A DNA stretch of 64,000 nt. Origin: Acidimicrobiales bacterium (GTDB taxonomy: Bacteria > Actinomycetota > Acidimicrobiia > Acidimicrobiales > MedAcidi-G1). Both the position numbers and the translations under genes were made by a program. Shown piece by piece: positions 8,008-16,623 of the stretch; within the stretch, counting starts at the first letter, position 1, and each line of letters starts with the position of its first letter. Location: assembly GCA_014237715.1 (NCBI GenBank), contig JAAZZG010000001.1, positions 298,374 to 362,373 of the forward strand, given 5' to 3'. Below the pieces are notes generated by a model. That model saw nothing but the letters and a program-made list of their open reading frames with translations. It was not told where the DNA came from and searched no databases.

Positions 8008-8936
8008 CGGTCCCGCAATCGTCCGTCAGCCCACCGGGCGACTCGACCGGCGGAGGCCGGCTTCTTGGGATCGATCACCGGGAGGTCGGTGCCCTCCGAG
8101 GAGAGTTCGGCAGCCACCACACCGAGTGGTCCGGTGAGCGGGTCGCCCAGCATGCGACGCACCTGGCGCTCCATACGGGACCGGCGCAGCCAGGCGACCC
8201 GGCTGGCCAGCATTCCGATGTGCTGGTGGGGATGGAAAGCCTCGTCTGGATCGAACTCCCACGGGTGGCAGTACGCCCAGAGGGCCTCGTCGGTCCCGGC
8301 GCGCCGTAGGCCGTGGCGACGGACGAAGGACGGCAGGAGTCGGAGGTAGGTGCCTCCCAGATAGGGGAGGTCGATACCCGGCATACGGACCAACGGGCAG
8401 GGAAACTCGATGGGACCGTTCAGCCACCGGAAAGGTTGTCGGGGTAGGCCTGGCCAGCCGAAGAGGGGGCTCGGTCCGGGGAGCACGCTGGACGAGTAGG
8501 TGAAGCCGGCCTCGGCAATGAGCGGGACGGCCCATGCCGCAGCGGGGACCAGCGACATCATCGGCGCCCGGTAGCCGGACACCTCCTGGCCCGACAAGTC
8601 CTGGAGCAGAGCGCGGCCGCGTCGGCACTCCTCGGAGAACGTCTGGGGTGTCCGGGTGGGAATCGGAACGTGTGACCATGAGTGGAGGCCGATCTCGTGG
8701 CCCTCAGCGGCCGCCCGGAGCACCAGTTCGGGCCGTCGCTCGGCCAACTCGCCGACCACGTACACCGATGCCCGGACCTCGTGCTCGCCGAAGAGGTCGA
8801 GGACCCGGTTGGTCATCTCGACCACCCGTTCAGGCAGCGAGTGGTCGGGTCGGAGGTCCTCGACGTCGAGGGTGACGGTCACCTTCGGCAACGCGCGAGC
8901 CGACGTGGAAGCATCGTGGGCCGGGGTACCAGTCAT
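8004..8936 (-). CDS. polysaccharide deacetylase (NodB/CE4 domain)
   Basis: A 310-residue carbohydrate esterase family 4 protein. Motif 1 is TLDVED (about residues 21-26), motif 2 is HEIGLHSWSH (the metal-binding His-x3-His), and motif 3 is GYRAPM. The C-terminal part (PYLGGTYLRLLP, then CHPWEFD) is the extension seen in DUF3473-type deacetylases of exopolysaccharide loci. No signal peptide is seen, so it may act on a lipid-linked precursor in the cytosol. It sits between two GT39-like paralogues with 4-base overlaps on both sides. Confidence 0.9.
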   Translation of the reverse strand: MTGTPAHDASTSARALPKVTVTLDVEDLRPDHSLPERVVEMTNRVLDLFGEHEVRASVYVVGELAERRPELVLRAAAEGHEIGLHSWSHVPIPTRTPQTFSEECRRGRALLQDLSGQEVSGYRAPMMSLVPAAAWAVPLIAEAGFTYSSSVLPGPSPLFGWPGLPRQPFRWLNGPIEFPCPLVRMPGIDLPYLGGTYLRLLPSFVRRHGLRRAGTDEALWAYCHPWEFDPDEAFHPHQHIGMLASRVAWLRRSRMERQVRRMLGDPLTGPLGVVAAELSSEGTDLPVIDPKKPASAGRVARWADGRLRDR

Positions 8937-10330
8937 GCGCCGAGTGTTGCAGGGTCAGGGATCGGGGGAGGATCCGAAGTGGAATGCCTCCCAGCGGCGA
9001 CACCAACTGAGGCCAAGAGGACCAGGGCTACCTCGGCGGGCACCCGGTAGCGGGTGGTGCCCATGGTGAACGCAGCTACGAGCGTACCCACTACAGGCAG
9101 GGCGACCAGAAGCAGGAGCGGACCGCGTCGACGCCGGACCACCCGGCCGCCCACCAGGGCCAGGGCGGCAATCAGGGCGAACTGCACGAGGCCCAGCACG
9201 GAGAGTCGGAAGGATCGACCCTCGACGAGAATGTCGGCCCGGAGTTGGTTGATTGGTGCGTAGACACCCCAGTAACGGCCGACCCGCTTGGGGACTACGT
9301 GGGTGACGAACCGGGCCCGATGGTCGCCCAGGTAGTCGAGACCCCGCTGCCGGTATTCGACGTCTCGTACCGACTCGTCGGCCGCCCGCCCGTCGGGGCC
9401 CAGTGGTTGGGGGAGTGCGCACTCGAATCGCCAGGAGCCCTGTTTGTCGCCGTAGTAGGTGGCATCACAGTTGGTCTGTGCCACCAGGATTCCGGTGCCG
9501 TTGCTGAGCCACACCGGTTCCTCGAACACGATCAGATTTCGAGCCACCCAGGGCACCATGACCGTCGCGGCCACCAGTCCGACCGCCACGTAGCGCCGGA
9601 GGCGAGCGGCGTTGGACACGACGGGACCCGACTCATCACGCCAGAGGAGTATCGGCAGGGCCAGGACCGGGAGCGCCAGCACCAGTTCGGCCCGGGTGAG
9701 GGCGGCCAGTCCGCCGACCAGACCGAGCAGGAGGACGTTGCGGGTCACCGGAGACCGACCGGTTCGTACCGCGACCCCCAGGAGGACAGCGGTCACCGGA
9801 ACGACTAGCGATTCCGACATGACGAGGCCGTCGTTGAGCCAGAAGCCGGCATGCACTGCGGTCACCCCGGCGGCGACCGTCCCCACGTGGCGAAGGCCCA
9901 AGGATCGACCGTACTGGTGTCCGGCCCATGCGACAGCGGCCACCCCGACGGTGCCGGTCAGGACGCCGACCAGTTGGTGGGCCGTGACCGAGGTGAACCC
10001 GAGGAACGAGAAAGCGCCGAGGACGAGCACCCAGAGCGGTGGGTGGCCGGCGGTGGGTTCGATGTGACCGACGGGGAGGGCGGTATTGGCGGTGGCCGCC
10101 AACGAGGTCGGATCGGCGACGAATAGCGCTTCCTGACCGCCACCGTGGAGGTAGCGGTACGGCTCGGTGAAGCCCAGGCCGTCGGCCAGCAGGTTGGCCG
10201 CCTCGTGGTAGTAGATGCCGTCGCCGCTGAGAGGATCGCCCCGTTCGACGAACAGGACGTAGGCCAGACGGACAATCAGCCCGAGACCGATCAGTACGAG
10301 GATCCACCGGATTCTGTTACGGCAGTTCAC
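8933..10330 (-). CDS. GT39-like polytopic glycosyltransferase (copy 2)
   Basis: A 465-residue membrane protein, paralogous to the gene at 6577-8007. Shared landmarks in the same order are RGDPLSGDGIYYHEAANLL (first loop, acidic catalytic residue), PTAGHPPLWVL, the NDGLVMSE segment, TNCDATYYG, and RVGRYWGVYAPINQLRADI. About ten hydrophobic segments are present. It is expected to use a polyprenyl-phosphate sugar donor on the outer face of the membrane. The GTG start overlaps the flavoprotein stop by 4 bases. Confidence 0.85.
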   Translation of the reverse strand: MNCRNRIRWILVLIGLGLIVRLAYVLFVERGDPLSGDGIYYHEAANLLADGLGFTEPYRYLHGGGQEALFVADPTSLAATANTALPVGHIEPTAGHPPLWVLVLGAFSFLGFTSVTAHQLVGVLTGTVGVAAVAWAGHQYGRSLGLRHVGTVAAGVTAVHAGFWLNDGLVMSESLVVPVTAVLLGVAVRTGRSPVTRNVLLLGLVGGLAALTRAELVLALPVLALPILLWRDESGPVVSNAARLRRYVAVGLVAATVMVPWVARNLIVFEEPVWLSNGTGILVAQTNCDATYYGDKQGSWRFECALPQPLGPDGRAADESVRDVEYRQRGLDYLGDHRARFVTHVVPKRVGRYWGVYAPINQLRADILVEGRSFRLSVLGLVQFALIAALALVGGRVVRRRRGPLLLLVALPVVGTLVAAFTMGTTRYRVPAEVALVLLASVGVAAGRHSTSDPPPIPDPATLGA

Positions 10331-11805
10331 CGGATCTCCTCGTGGTAGTCCTCCTCCACGTTTACCTGCCAGACATCGTGCCCGCCTTCGTGATCGCCGG
10401 CCAGCACGTTCTCGACGGTGAGCATGGCGGTGAACATCGAATGGTCCTGATTGTTGTACCTGTGCATGCCGTTGCGACCCACCGGGTACACATTGGAGGC
10501 GTGTTCAGCCAGCCAACCTCGGATCCGGTCGACGTTGTCCTGATAGTGGGCGTCGTACATCGGATACGCCTTGGGCATCCGAACCACGTAGCCGGCTTCC
10601 ACTCGTGAAGGGTCCAGTAGGCCGAGGCTTGCCATCTCGGCCTTGCCCAACTCGACCAGATCGGCATCGTCGGCCGTCCAGAGGTGGTCGCCCTCGGTCA
10701 CGAAGTACTCAAGACCCAGGCAAGTACGGCCGTCCTTGACGAGGTGCGGCGACCACTGCCCGAAGTTCTGAACACGACCAACCTCCACGTCCGGGGCGTG
10801 TACGTAGATCCAGTTGTCGGGAAAGCCGTCCTCCCGGGGGACCACGAGGGCCACGGTGAGGAAATCCCGGAATCCCAGCCCGTTGGCGGCCGCCTTCACG
10901 TCGTCGGGCACCGGCGGGTCCATGGCCCGGATGAGGTGGGGGAGCGGCATCGACGAGATCACGTCGGTGGCCTCAAGGACAACCGGGCCGTCGGGACCCT
11001 GTGCCTCGACCTCGAAGGCCCGTCCGTCAGCATGACTGATCCGACGAACCGGATGGGAGAGGTGTACGTCCGACCCCTGTTCCTTGACTAATTCGGCACA
11101 GCGCTCCCACATCATCCCGGGTCCGTAGCGGGGGTACTCGAACTCCTCGATGAGGCTGGTCACGTCGGTCTGTTTGCGTCGCGGCATCAGCGAGTTCACG
11201 ATGGCCTTCAGAAGCGACAGATTCTTGATCCGTTGGGCCGCCCAGTCGGCCTGAAGTTCGGTGCCCGGTAGTCCCCACACCTTCTCGGTGTAGGTCTTGA
11301 AGAAGGTCCGGTACAGCCGCCACCCGAATCGACTGGCCACCCATCCTTCGAAGTTGGTCTGATCCTTCGGGGGCCATATCCGGACCCACAGATAGGACAG
11401 CAGGCAGCGAACCGCCTCGATGAGCCCCAAGTTGCGGAGGGCATTCATGGCCCGGAGCGGGTAGTCGTAGAATTTGCCCTGGTAAAAGATTCGACTCATC
11501 CGGGGCCTGAGCAGGAAGTCGTGTGGCTCGAGGATCTCATGCCACAGGTCGGAGACGACTCGGACCTTGGTGAAGAAGCGGTGGCCACCGATATCGAAGC
11601 GCCAGCCGTCACGCACGGCGGTCCGACTGATGCCGCCCACCACGTCGTCGGCCTCCAGCACGGTGGCTCGGACTCCGGCCTTGCCGAACTGGTAGGCGGC
11701 GGTCAGGCCGGCGGGCCCGCCACCGATGATGACCGGTCGTAGGTCGGAGTGGATCGACGACGAGCTGTCGCTAGTCAGGGGGTAGGGGTCCGGGGTGGCG
11801 GTCAT
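10327..11805 (-). CDS. UGM/amine-oxidase-like FAD-dependent oxidoreductase
   Basis: A 492-residue flavoprotein with an N-terminal dinucleotide-binding motif (IIGGGPAGLTAAYQ) and the second FAD motif GGISRT, then FDIGGHRFF. It resembles actinobacterial proteins between UDP-galactopyranose mutase and protoporphyrinogen-oxidase-like amine oxidases; the exact reaction is unknown. In a glycan locus a sugar-ring isomerase or a lipid desaturase role is plausible. The start is uncertain: the reading frame extends to 11904, but the ATG at 11805 is favoured because CACTAT lies 6 bases upstream. It leads a four-gene overlapping operon (flavoprotein, GT39-like, deacetylase, GT39-like). Confidence 0.8.
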   Translation of the reverse strand: MTATPDPYPLTSDSSSSIHSDLRPVIIGGGPAGLTAAYQFGKAGVRATVLEADDVVGGISRTAVRDGWRFDIGGHRFFTKVRVVSDLWHEILEPHDFLLRPRMSRIFYQGKFYDYPLRAMNALRNLGLIEAVRCLLSYLWVRIWPPKDQTNFEGWVASRFGWRLYRTFFKTYTEKVWGLPGTELQADWAAQRIKNLSLLKAIVNSLMPRRKQTDVTSLIEEFEYPRYGPGMMWERCAELVKEQGSDVHLSHPVRRISHADGRAFEVEAQGPDGPVVLEATDVISSMPLPHLIRAMDPPVPDDVKAAANGLGFRDFLTVALVVPREDGFPDNWIYVHAPDVEVGRVQNFGQWSPHLVKDGRTCLGLEYFVTEGDHLWTADDADLVELGKAEMASLGLLDPSRVEAGYVVRMPKAYPMYDAHYQDNVDRIRGWLAEHASNVYPVGRNGMHRYNNQDHSMFTAMLTVENVLAGDHEGGHDVWQVNVEEDYHEEIR

Positions 11806-11811
11806 CAGCGG

Positions 11812-11817
11812 ATAGTG
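11812..11817 (-). promoter_or_regulatory. possible -10 element of the flavoprotein operon
   Basis: CACTAT on the minus strand ends 6 bases before the ATG at 11805. It is the C-variant of the TAnnnT pattern seen at other starts, so support is moderate. Confidence 0.45.
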
Positions 11818-11891
11818 GCCCGTGTCGAAGTCCGGAGCGGACATCCACCGGGGCCGGTGCGAGCGTACCGGGCGGCCCAGAGGCCCGACGG

Positions 11892-11897
11892 TACGCT
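11892..11897 (+). promoter_or_regulatory. -10 element, leaderless start of GT39-like gene 3
   Basis: TACGCT ends 7 bases before the GTG at 11905, supporting that codon over the longer frame that begins at 11749. Confidence 0.6.
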
Positions 11898-11904
11898 CAG
11901 CCAC

Positions 11905-13458
11905 GTGGCCACCGGGAATAGTGATCGCTCAGCGGTGACGCCCAGTCTGCTGATCGTGGCAATCGTCTCGGTAGCTATCGGAGTTGTCCTGCGATTTGTG
12001 GCCCTCTCGCCCATGTGGCTGGACGAGGCGATCTCCGCCTCGCTAGCCGGTGTGGTGACGGGGGACGCGACCGGCGGCTGGTCGGCTCTGGTCGACGCGT
12101 TGCGCCACGATGGTCACCCTCCCCTCTATTACGTGCTCTTGGCCCTGTGGTCGGTCCCGTTTGGAGAATCCGACGGTGCGCTACGGGCCTTCTCGGGGGT
12201 GCTCGGGGTTGTCTCGCTTCCCCTGGCCTGGTTGGTGGCCCGCCGGCACCTTGATCGACGGGGGTGCGTGCTGGTGGTGGCGGTCCTGGCGTCCAGCCCG
12301 TTCGCCGTGCGGTACGCCACCGAGGCTCGGATGTACGCCCTCCTGCTCGCCTTGCTACTGGCACTACATCTGGCCGTGGTCCGGGTCTGGGAGCGGCCGT
12401 CGGTGCTCCGTTCTGCGGTGCTGGCGGGCGTGGTGGCCGCCCTCCTGTTAACCCACTACTGGTCATTGTTCGCCATTGCGGTGCTGGGCACAGCAGGACT
12501 GGTGGCCGGGACACGTAACGGCCGTCGTGCGATTGGTCAGGCCAGCCACCTGGTCGGTGCCGTGGTCGCCGGATCTCTGGCCTTCCTTCCGTGGTTGCCT
12601 GTCTTTTTGGACCAGCTGGCCCATACCGGGACCCCGTGGTCGCCGGCTGCCCGTCCAACCGTGGTGGCCGCCCTCACTCTGGAGGCCTACGGCGGTGGAC
12701 GGGGGTCCGAGGCGCTGCTGGTCGTCGTCGTCCTTGCCGTTCTGGTGGCCGTCGGCCTGGGGTGTCGTGCCGGCTCGGATCGGCCGGTCCTCGGATGGAC
12801 AGACCTGGTCTGGTTACAGGTCGCGGTAGTGCTGGGCGTGACCACGATGACGTTAGGGGCCTCGGTGAGCCTGATCACCGATACTGCTTTCCAGGGCCGC
12901 TACGGGGTGTTCGCTCTGGTGCCGATGGTGTTGGCATGTGCAGTGGGCCTGCATCGGATGACGCCCCGGACCTCCGTAGCAGCCCTCGCCGTCCTTGTCC
13001 TGTTGTCGGGCGCATCGGTGGCCCGTGAGCTGTCGCGCGACCGGACCCAGATCGGGGAGATCGCCGACGTGGTACGGGCCGAGGGTTCGGATGGCGACAT
13101 GGTCGTCTTCTGTCCCGACCAACTGGCCCCGGCCGGTCACCGTCTGCTCGCTGACCGGTTCACGACATTGTCCCATCCGGGGCTGGATGACGGTCGGCGA
13201 GTCGACTGGGTGGACTACGCCGAACGTAACGGTGCCGTGGACGTAGAGGCGGTAGCTGACGCCATAGCGGCACGGGCCGCCGGCGTCGACAATGTCTGGC
13301 TGGCCTGGATGGACGGTTACGAAACCTTCGACGGGCAGTGTCCGCTACTCCGTGTCGCCCTGGCTGATCGACTGGGCCCGCCGAGTAAGGCGGTCTACGC
13401 CGACGCCGACGAGTTTGACGACTCGGCCAACCTCTCGAGGTTCCCGGGGGGATCGTGA
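11905..13458 (+). CDS. GT39-like polytopic glycosyltransferase (third)
   Basis: A 517-residue membrane protein with about ten hydrophobic segments. The N-terminal loop reads PMWLDEAISA, the conserved acidic Leu-Asp-Glu motif of a different ArnT/PMT-like branch from the two copies at 6.6-10.3 kb. DGHPPLYY follows near residue 70. Like them it should transfer a sugar from a lipid phosphate donor. The C-terminal 120 residues form a soluble domain (VVFCPDQLAPAGH onward). The GTG at 11905 follows TACGCT by 7 bases. The stop overlaps the next gene by 4 bases. Confidence 0.85.
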   Translation: MATGNSDRSAVTPSLLIVAIVSVAIGVVLRFVALSPMWLDEAISASLAGVVTGDATGGWSALVDALRHDGHPPLYYVLLALWSVPFGESDGALRAFSGVLGVVSLPLAWLVARRHLDRRGCVLVVAVLASSPFAVRYATEARMYALLLALLLALHLAVVRVWERPSVLRSAVLAGVVAALLLTHYWSLFAIAVLGTAGLVAGTRNGRRAIGQASHLVGAVVAGSLAFLPWLPVFLDQLAHTGTPWSPAARPTVVAALTLEAYGGGRGSEALLVVVVLAVLVAVGLGCRAGSDRPVLGWTDLVWLQVAVVLGVTTMTLGASVSLITDTAFQGRYGVFALVPMVLACAVGLHRMTPRTSVAALAVLVLLSGASVARELSRDRTQIGEIADVVRAEGSDGDMVVFCPDQLAPAGHRLLADRFTTLSHPGLDDGRRVDWVDYAERNGAVDVEAVADAIAARAAGVDNVWLAWMDGYETFDGQCPLLRVALADRLGPPSKAVYADADEFDDSANLSRFPGGS

Positions 13459-14555
13459 CCCGTCGGGTGGCCCCCGAGGCGATCCTGGTCGTCCTGCCAG
13501 CCTGGGTGGCTGCCCGGGTACTGGTCGGCGTCGGCTGGCTGGTGGCCCGGCTGCTAGCCGAGGGAGAGGAACCCCACGCACTCAGTCGTGGGCTACTGGC
13601 CTGGGATGGCGACTGGTACCAGTCGCTGATGCTCCACGGCTACGACGGGATGCCGCTGGAGGGGGTTCGGTTCTTTCCGGGGTACGTGTTCCTCAGTCGC
13701 TTGGTCGATGTCGTGACTCCCGGTGGTCCGGCGATCGCCCTTCTCGTGGTGGCCAACGCGGGGACGCTGGTGGCCATGGTCCTACTCCATCGACTGGTGG
13801 TGATCGAGTCGTCCGACGTTGGTCTGGCGCGCCGCTCTGTGTGGGCCCTCGCCCTGTTCCCGCCGGCCTTCGTCCTGACGTGGGCCTATGCCGAGGGTCC
13901 GTTCCTGGCACTGGTCGTCGGTTGCCTACTCCTGCTCCGTAGGGAGCGTTGGTGGGAGGCGGCGACACTCGCCGCGGTGGCCGCTCTAGTCCGGCCTACG
14001 GGGGCGTTGCTGATCGTGCCGGCGCTCTGCGCAGTGGTACGCCCATCGTTGCCGTCCCGCTCGTCAGGCCGTTCGATTGTGAGTCGCCTGGCCGTCGTGG
14101 TGGCCGGCCCGGCCGCAGCCGGGGGCTACGTGCTGTGGGCGTCGGTGCATTTTGATGAGGCGTTTATTCCGCTGACCGTCCAGCGCCACCTACGGGGTGA
14201 TCCGGTGGATCCCGTTCGCCGACTTTGGCAGGGACTCGGTGAACTATTCGGGCCCGATGCGCTTGGTGATGGCTTCCACATTGTTGCGGTGACCGTACTG
14301 CTGGTCGCCCTGGTAGTGCTTTTACGTGCGTGGCCATTGCGTTACGGGGCCTTCGCTGCGGCGTGTCTGGTGGTCGCGTTGGCCGCCGACAACCTGAATA
14401 GTCTCGAGCGATACAGCCTCAACGGGGTGCCCATCGTCCTTGGAGTGGCCACCATGGCCGGACACCGTCGACTCGGTGTGCTCGTGCCGGTGGCGTCGGG
14501 ATTGGCGTTGGTGGCCATGTCGGCTGCCGCCTGGTCCGGTAACTACGTACCCTGA
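13455..14555 (+). CDS. PIG-V-like mannosyltransferase
   Basis: A 366-residue polytopic membrane protein. The loop after the first membrane segment reads AWDGDWYQSL...GYDGMPLEGVRFFPGY, the typical pattern of PIG-V (GPI mannosyltransferase II-like) proteins in bacteria: Trp-Asp-Gly-x-Trp-Tyr, then Phe-Phe-Pro-x-Tyr. Membrane segments are then regularly spaced, with ALVRPTGALL near residue 178. It should use a polyprenyl-phosphomannose-type donor on the outer leaflet, consistent with the GT2/DUF2304 pair nearby. The GTG start overlaps the upstream stop. Confidence 0.82.
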   Translation: MTRRVAPEAILVVLPAWVAARVLVGVGWLVARLLAEGEEPHALSRGLLAWDGDWYQSLMLHGYDGMPLEGVRFFPGYVFLSRLVDVVTPGGPAIALLVVANAGTLVAMVLLHRLVVIESSDVGLARRSVWALALFPPAFVLTWAYAEGPFLALVVGCLLLLRRERWWEAATLAAVAALVRPTGALLIVPALCAVVRPSLPSRSSGRSIVSRLAVVVAGPAAAGGYVLWASVHFDEAFIPLTVQRHLRGDPVDPVRRLWQGLGELFGPDALGDGFHIVAVTVLLVALVVLLRAWPLRYGAFAAACLVVALAADNLNSLERYSLNGVPIVLGVATMAGHRRLGVLVPVASGLALVAMSAAAWSGNYVP

Positions 14556-15301
14556 CCGCGGCCCGGAAAACGCGGAAACGGCCCCGAGTAGCCTCCCGGC
14601 GAACCGGTCAACTTCTCGGAGCCGCTCCGACGTCCCAACTGCCACCTGCCGGTTCGTTCCGTCGAACGATCCGGTCCGGAGTGTCACCCCTAGGGGCGTC
14701 ACCCTGATGCGATACCGGAGAATCCGTCGACCTCCGGTCCCGTATCCAGCTCGACCACCGATCCCCGACGGGATCCTGGTCCACCGTGTCTTTCCCCGCC
14801 CGACGGCGTGGAGCGACCCGGTCGACCCGGCACCCCGGTTCCGGGTCCATCATCAGGTGTCATCCAGTGCCCGTCGGCGCTGGAGTGACCTGCGATGGTC
14901 CGGTACCGGCGGGTGCCTCGTCCGGCCGGTCCGACTCGTCACCCGAAGGCTCCTCGTCGTCCCGCCCGACCTCGACACCCCTGTGCCGGTGGCCGAACCG
15001 CTGGTTCCGTTCCCGAAGGAGCGGGCCAGCGTGGTTGCGGTCCTCCCCGAACACGATTCGGGGGCTTCCCCAGGGTCCCGCTCCTCCGTCCGGCACCGGA
15101 GCCTAAGCCCCTGTGTCTTCTGGTGGATCGGTTCCATCCGGTTCCGGATCCCCGCGCCGTGTTCGGCGTGGACGCATCATGGACCATGAGAACCGGGCGA
15201 TCAACCAAAAGCGGGCTTATCCCCCGGAACGTCGACGATTTCCACAGCACATGGATGGGTGGTCCACAGTTCTGTCCACAGCGACGGCCCAAATACCCGT
15301 G
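14556..15301. other. gene-free region of about 745 bases
   Basis: No reading frame in either direction shows a recognisable domain, a start signal or the composition of its neighbours. A 78-codon minus-strand frame at 14860-15096 has an acidic C-terminal half, but a stop lies just upstream and there is no promoter at usable spacing. I see no tRNA, tmRNA, RNase P RNA or SRP RNA signature. Near 14696 is the palindrome CCCCTAGGGG. The right end holds DnaA-box-like sites. Confidence 0.5.
15217..15280 (+). promoter_or_regulatory. cluster of DnaA-box-like sites
   Basis: Four same-orientation sites resemble the DnaA box TT(A/G)TCCACA: TTATCCCCC (15217), ATTTCCACA (15238), TGGTCCACA (15260) and CTGTCCACA (15272). 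The last two match TTGTCCACA at eight and seven of nine positions. Their ends are spaced 21, 22 and 12 bases apart, close to whole helical turns. No dnaA or dnaN gene is in the window, so this may be a DnaA-titrating site or chance. Confidence 0.35.
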
Positions 15302-15739
15302 TCAGGAGCCGAGGGCAGTACCGGCCAGGAGCGCTCCGAGGGCGGCCAGGAAGCCGATACCTCCGGTGGCACCGCGTATTGCGGCCGATCGGGTGGTGGA
15401 GTGCACCGCGGCTGCCGCACCCGATGCACCCACCAGGAGCAGCTTGACGAGCATGGTGGCCAGGTAGCCGTCCGAGCGGCCCGACAGGCCTACCTCGGTG
15501 AGGTTCCAGATTCCAGTGACCACGGCCAGGGCGAAGCATGGCCACGCCACCTTCGCAAAACGGTCGGCAGCCATCCGTGGCACTTCGGTGCCGAGACCTC
15601 GCAGGACGCCGAGGAGTCCCAGCATGAGAATCTGACCGCCTATCCAGCCCGAGACACCCAGCAGATGGAGGAAGATCCGGACGGCGTCGAGGTCCAACGC
15701 GGCGAACGATGGGAAGGTGTAGAAGAGATCGGTGGTCAT
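15302..15739 (-). CDS. four-TM membrane protein (CopD/DUF2269-like)
   Basis: A 145-residue protein with four hydrophobic segments. The first carries a His in a VRIFLHLLGVSGWIGGQIL context, and the third includes WPCFALAVVTGIWNL. This resembles CopD/DUF2269-type integral membrane proteins, some of which bind copper or heme through such His residues; the match is by general pattern only. The start is placed at Met-Thr-Thr-Asp (15739), where CAGGCT lies 6 bases upstream; a longer frame to 15817 has a Pro/Arg-rich head. It lies in the same direction as the GDPD gene, 52 bases downstream of it. Confidence 0.6.
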   Translation of the reverse strand: MTTDLFYTFPSFAALDLDAVRIFLHLLGVSGWIGGQILMLGLLGVLRGLGTEVPRMAADRFAKVAWPCFALAVVTGIWNLTEVGLSGRSDGYLATMLVKLLLVGASGAAAAVHSTTRSAAIRGATGGIGFLAALGALLAGTALGS

Positions 15740-15791
15740 GGTCCGAGCCTGCCGTCGAGGAGTCGGGGGTCGATCCTCATGACGACCAGAC

Positions 15792-16571
15792 TCATGACGA
15801 CCAGGCGTCGCGTTCAATGAGGACGGCGCGCAGTGTCGAGGGGCGGTCGGTCATGATGCCGTCCACGCCGAGGTCCAGTAGACGGTGCATCTCTTCGGGC
15901 TCGTCGATGGTCCAGACATGGACGTGCAGGCCTCGTTGGTGGGCGTGGTGGACGAACCGACGGTCGACCAGCGGAATGCCTGACTGACGCACCGGAACCT
16001 GAAGGCAGTCCGGGCCCTGTGGAGGCCCGTCGGGGCCAACGGGAAGCCCGAAGCTGGATAGCCGGAAGCGGACGATGGCGACCGGACCGGCCGACGTGCA
16101 GAGGCCCGGTCCCAGGAGGCGTCGACAGTGGACGAGGCGCTTGTCCGAGAAGGACCCGAGGCAGATCCGGTCCAGTGCGGCGTGGCGGTCGATGACCGCA
16201 GCGAGGGGCTCGACGACCCGGTCGTCCTTGGGATCGATGTTGATACGGGCGTCGGGGAAGGCTTCCAACAACTGGTCCAGAGTGGGGATGGGTTCCACGC
16301 CGGCGATCCGGGCATCGGCGATCTCGGCGGCCGTGCAGTCCTCGATGCGACCTGACCGGTCGGTGACCCGGTCCAACGAATCGTCGTGGAAGGCCAGCAC
16401 CACCCCGTCGGCCGTCAGGTGGACGTCTGTCTCCAGGTATCGGTAGCCCAGGCCAACTGAGTGGGCGAAGGCGGCCAGGCTGTTCTCGGGATGTTCTTCG
16501 GTGCCTCCCCGGTGGGCAAAAGCCAGCGGACCGGGATGGTCGAGGTAGGGGTGAGGGCCGGTGGATCGCAC
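15792..16571 (-). CDS. glycerophosphodiester phosphodiesterase (GDPD) 1
   Basis: A 259-residue GDPD-family TIM-barrel protein that should cleave glycerophosphodiesters to glycerol 3-phosphate and an alcohol. The metal and catalytic motifs are visible: HRGG with EHPENS (about residues 20-30), LETDVH near 47, and HDDSLDR near 61. The C-terminal DLGVDGIMTDRP is typical. No signal peptide is seen. A second GDPD lies at 51769-52470. The GTG start follows TAGCGT by 6 bases. Confidence 0.9.
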   Translation of the reverse strand: MRSTGPHPYLDHPGPLAFAHRGGTEEHPENSLAAFAHSVGLGYRYLETDVHLTADGVVLAFHDDSLDRVTDRSGRIEDCTAAEIADARIAGVEPIPTLDQLLEAFPDARINIDPKDDRVVEPLAAVIDRHAALDRICLGSFSDKRLVHCRRLLGPGLCTSAGPVAIVRFRLSSFGLPVGPDGPPQGPDCLQVPVRQSGIPLVDRRFVHHAHQRGLHVHVWTIDEPEEMHRLLDLGVDGIMTDRPSTLRAVLIERDAWSS

Positions 16572-16577
16572 CGGGCC

Positions 16578-16583
16578 ACGCTA
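16578..16583 (-). promoter_or_regulatory. -10 element, leaderless start of GDPD 1
   Basis: TAGCGT on the minus strand ends 6 bases before the GTG at 16571; no Shine-Dalgarno is seen. Confidence 0.65.
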
Positions 16584-16623
16584 GGTGTCCGGGCAGGGTC
16601 GGACCAGCAGTCAGACTGGGGCC

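Noticed and set aside
14860..15096. Minus-strand 78-codon frame with an acidic C-terminal half
   Set aside because: A stop lies just upstream of the GTG, TAGGCT is only 3 bases before it, and no homology is recognised; support is too weak for a gene call.
14440..15189. Long plus-strand open frame (249 codons) over the gene-free region
   Set aside because: It overlaps the 3' end of the PIG-V-like gene, is rich in Arg, Pro, Trp and Ser without domains, and has no start signal; it looks like a high-GC chance frame.
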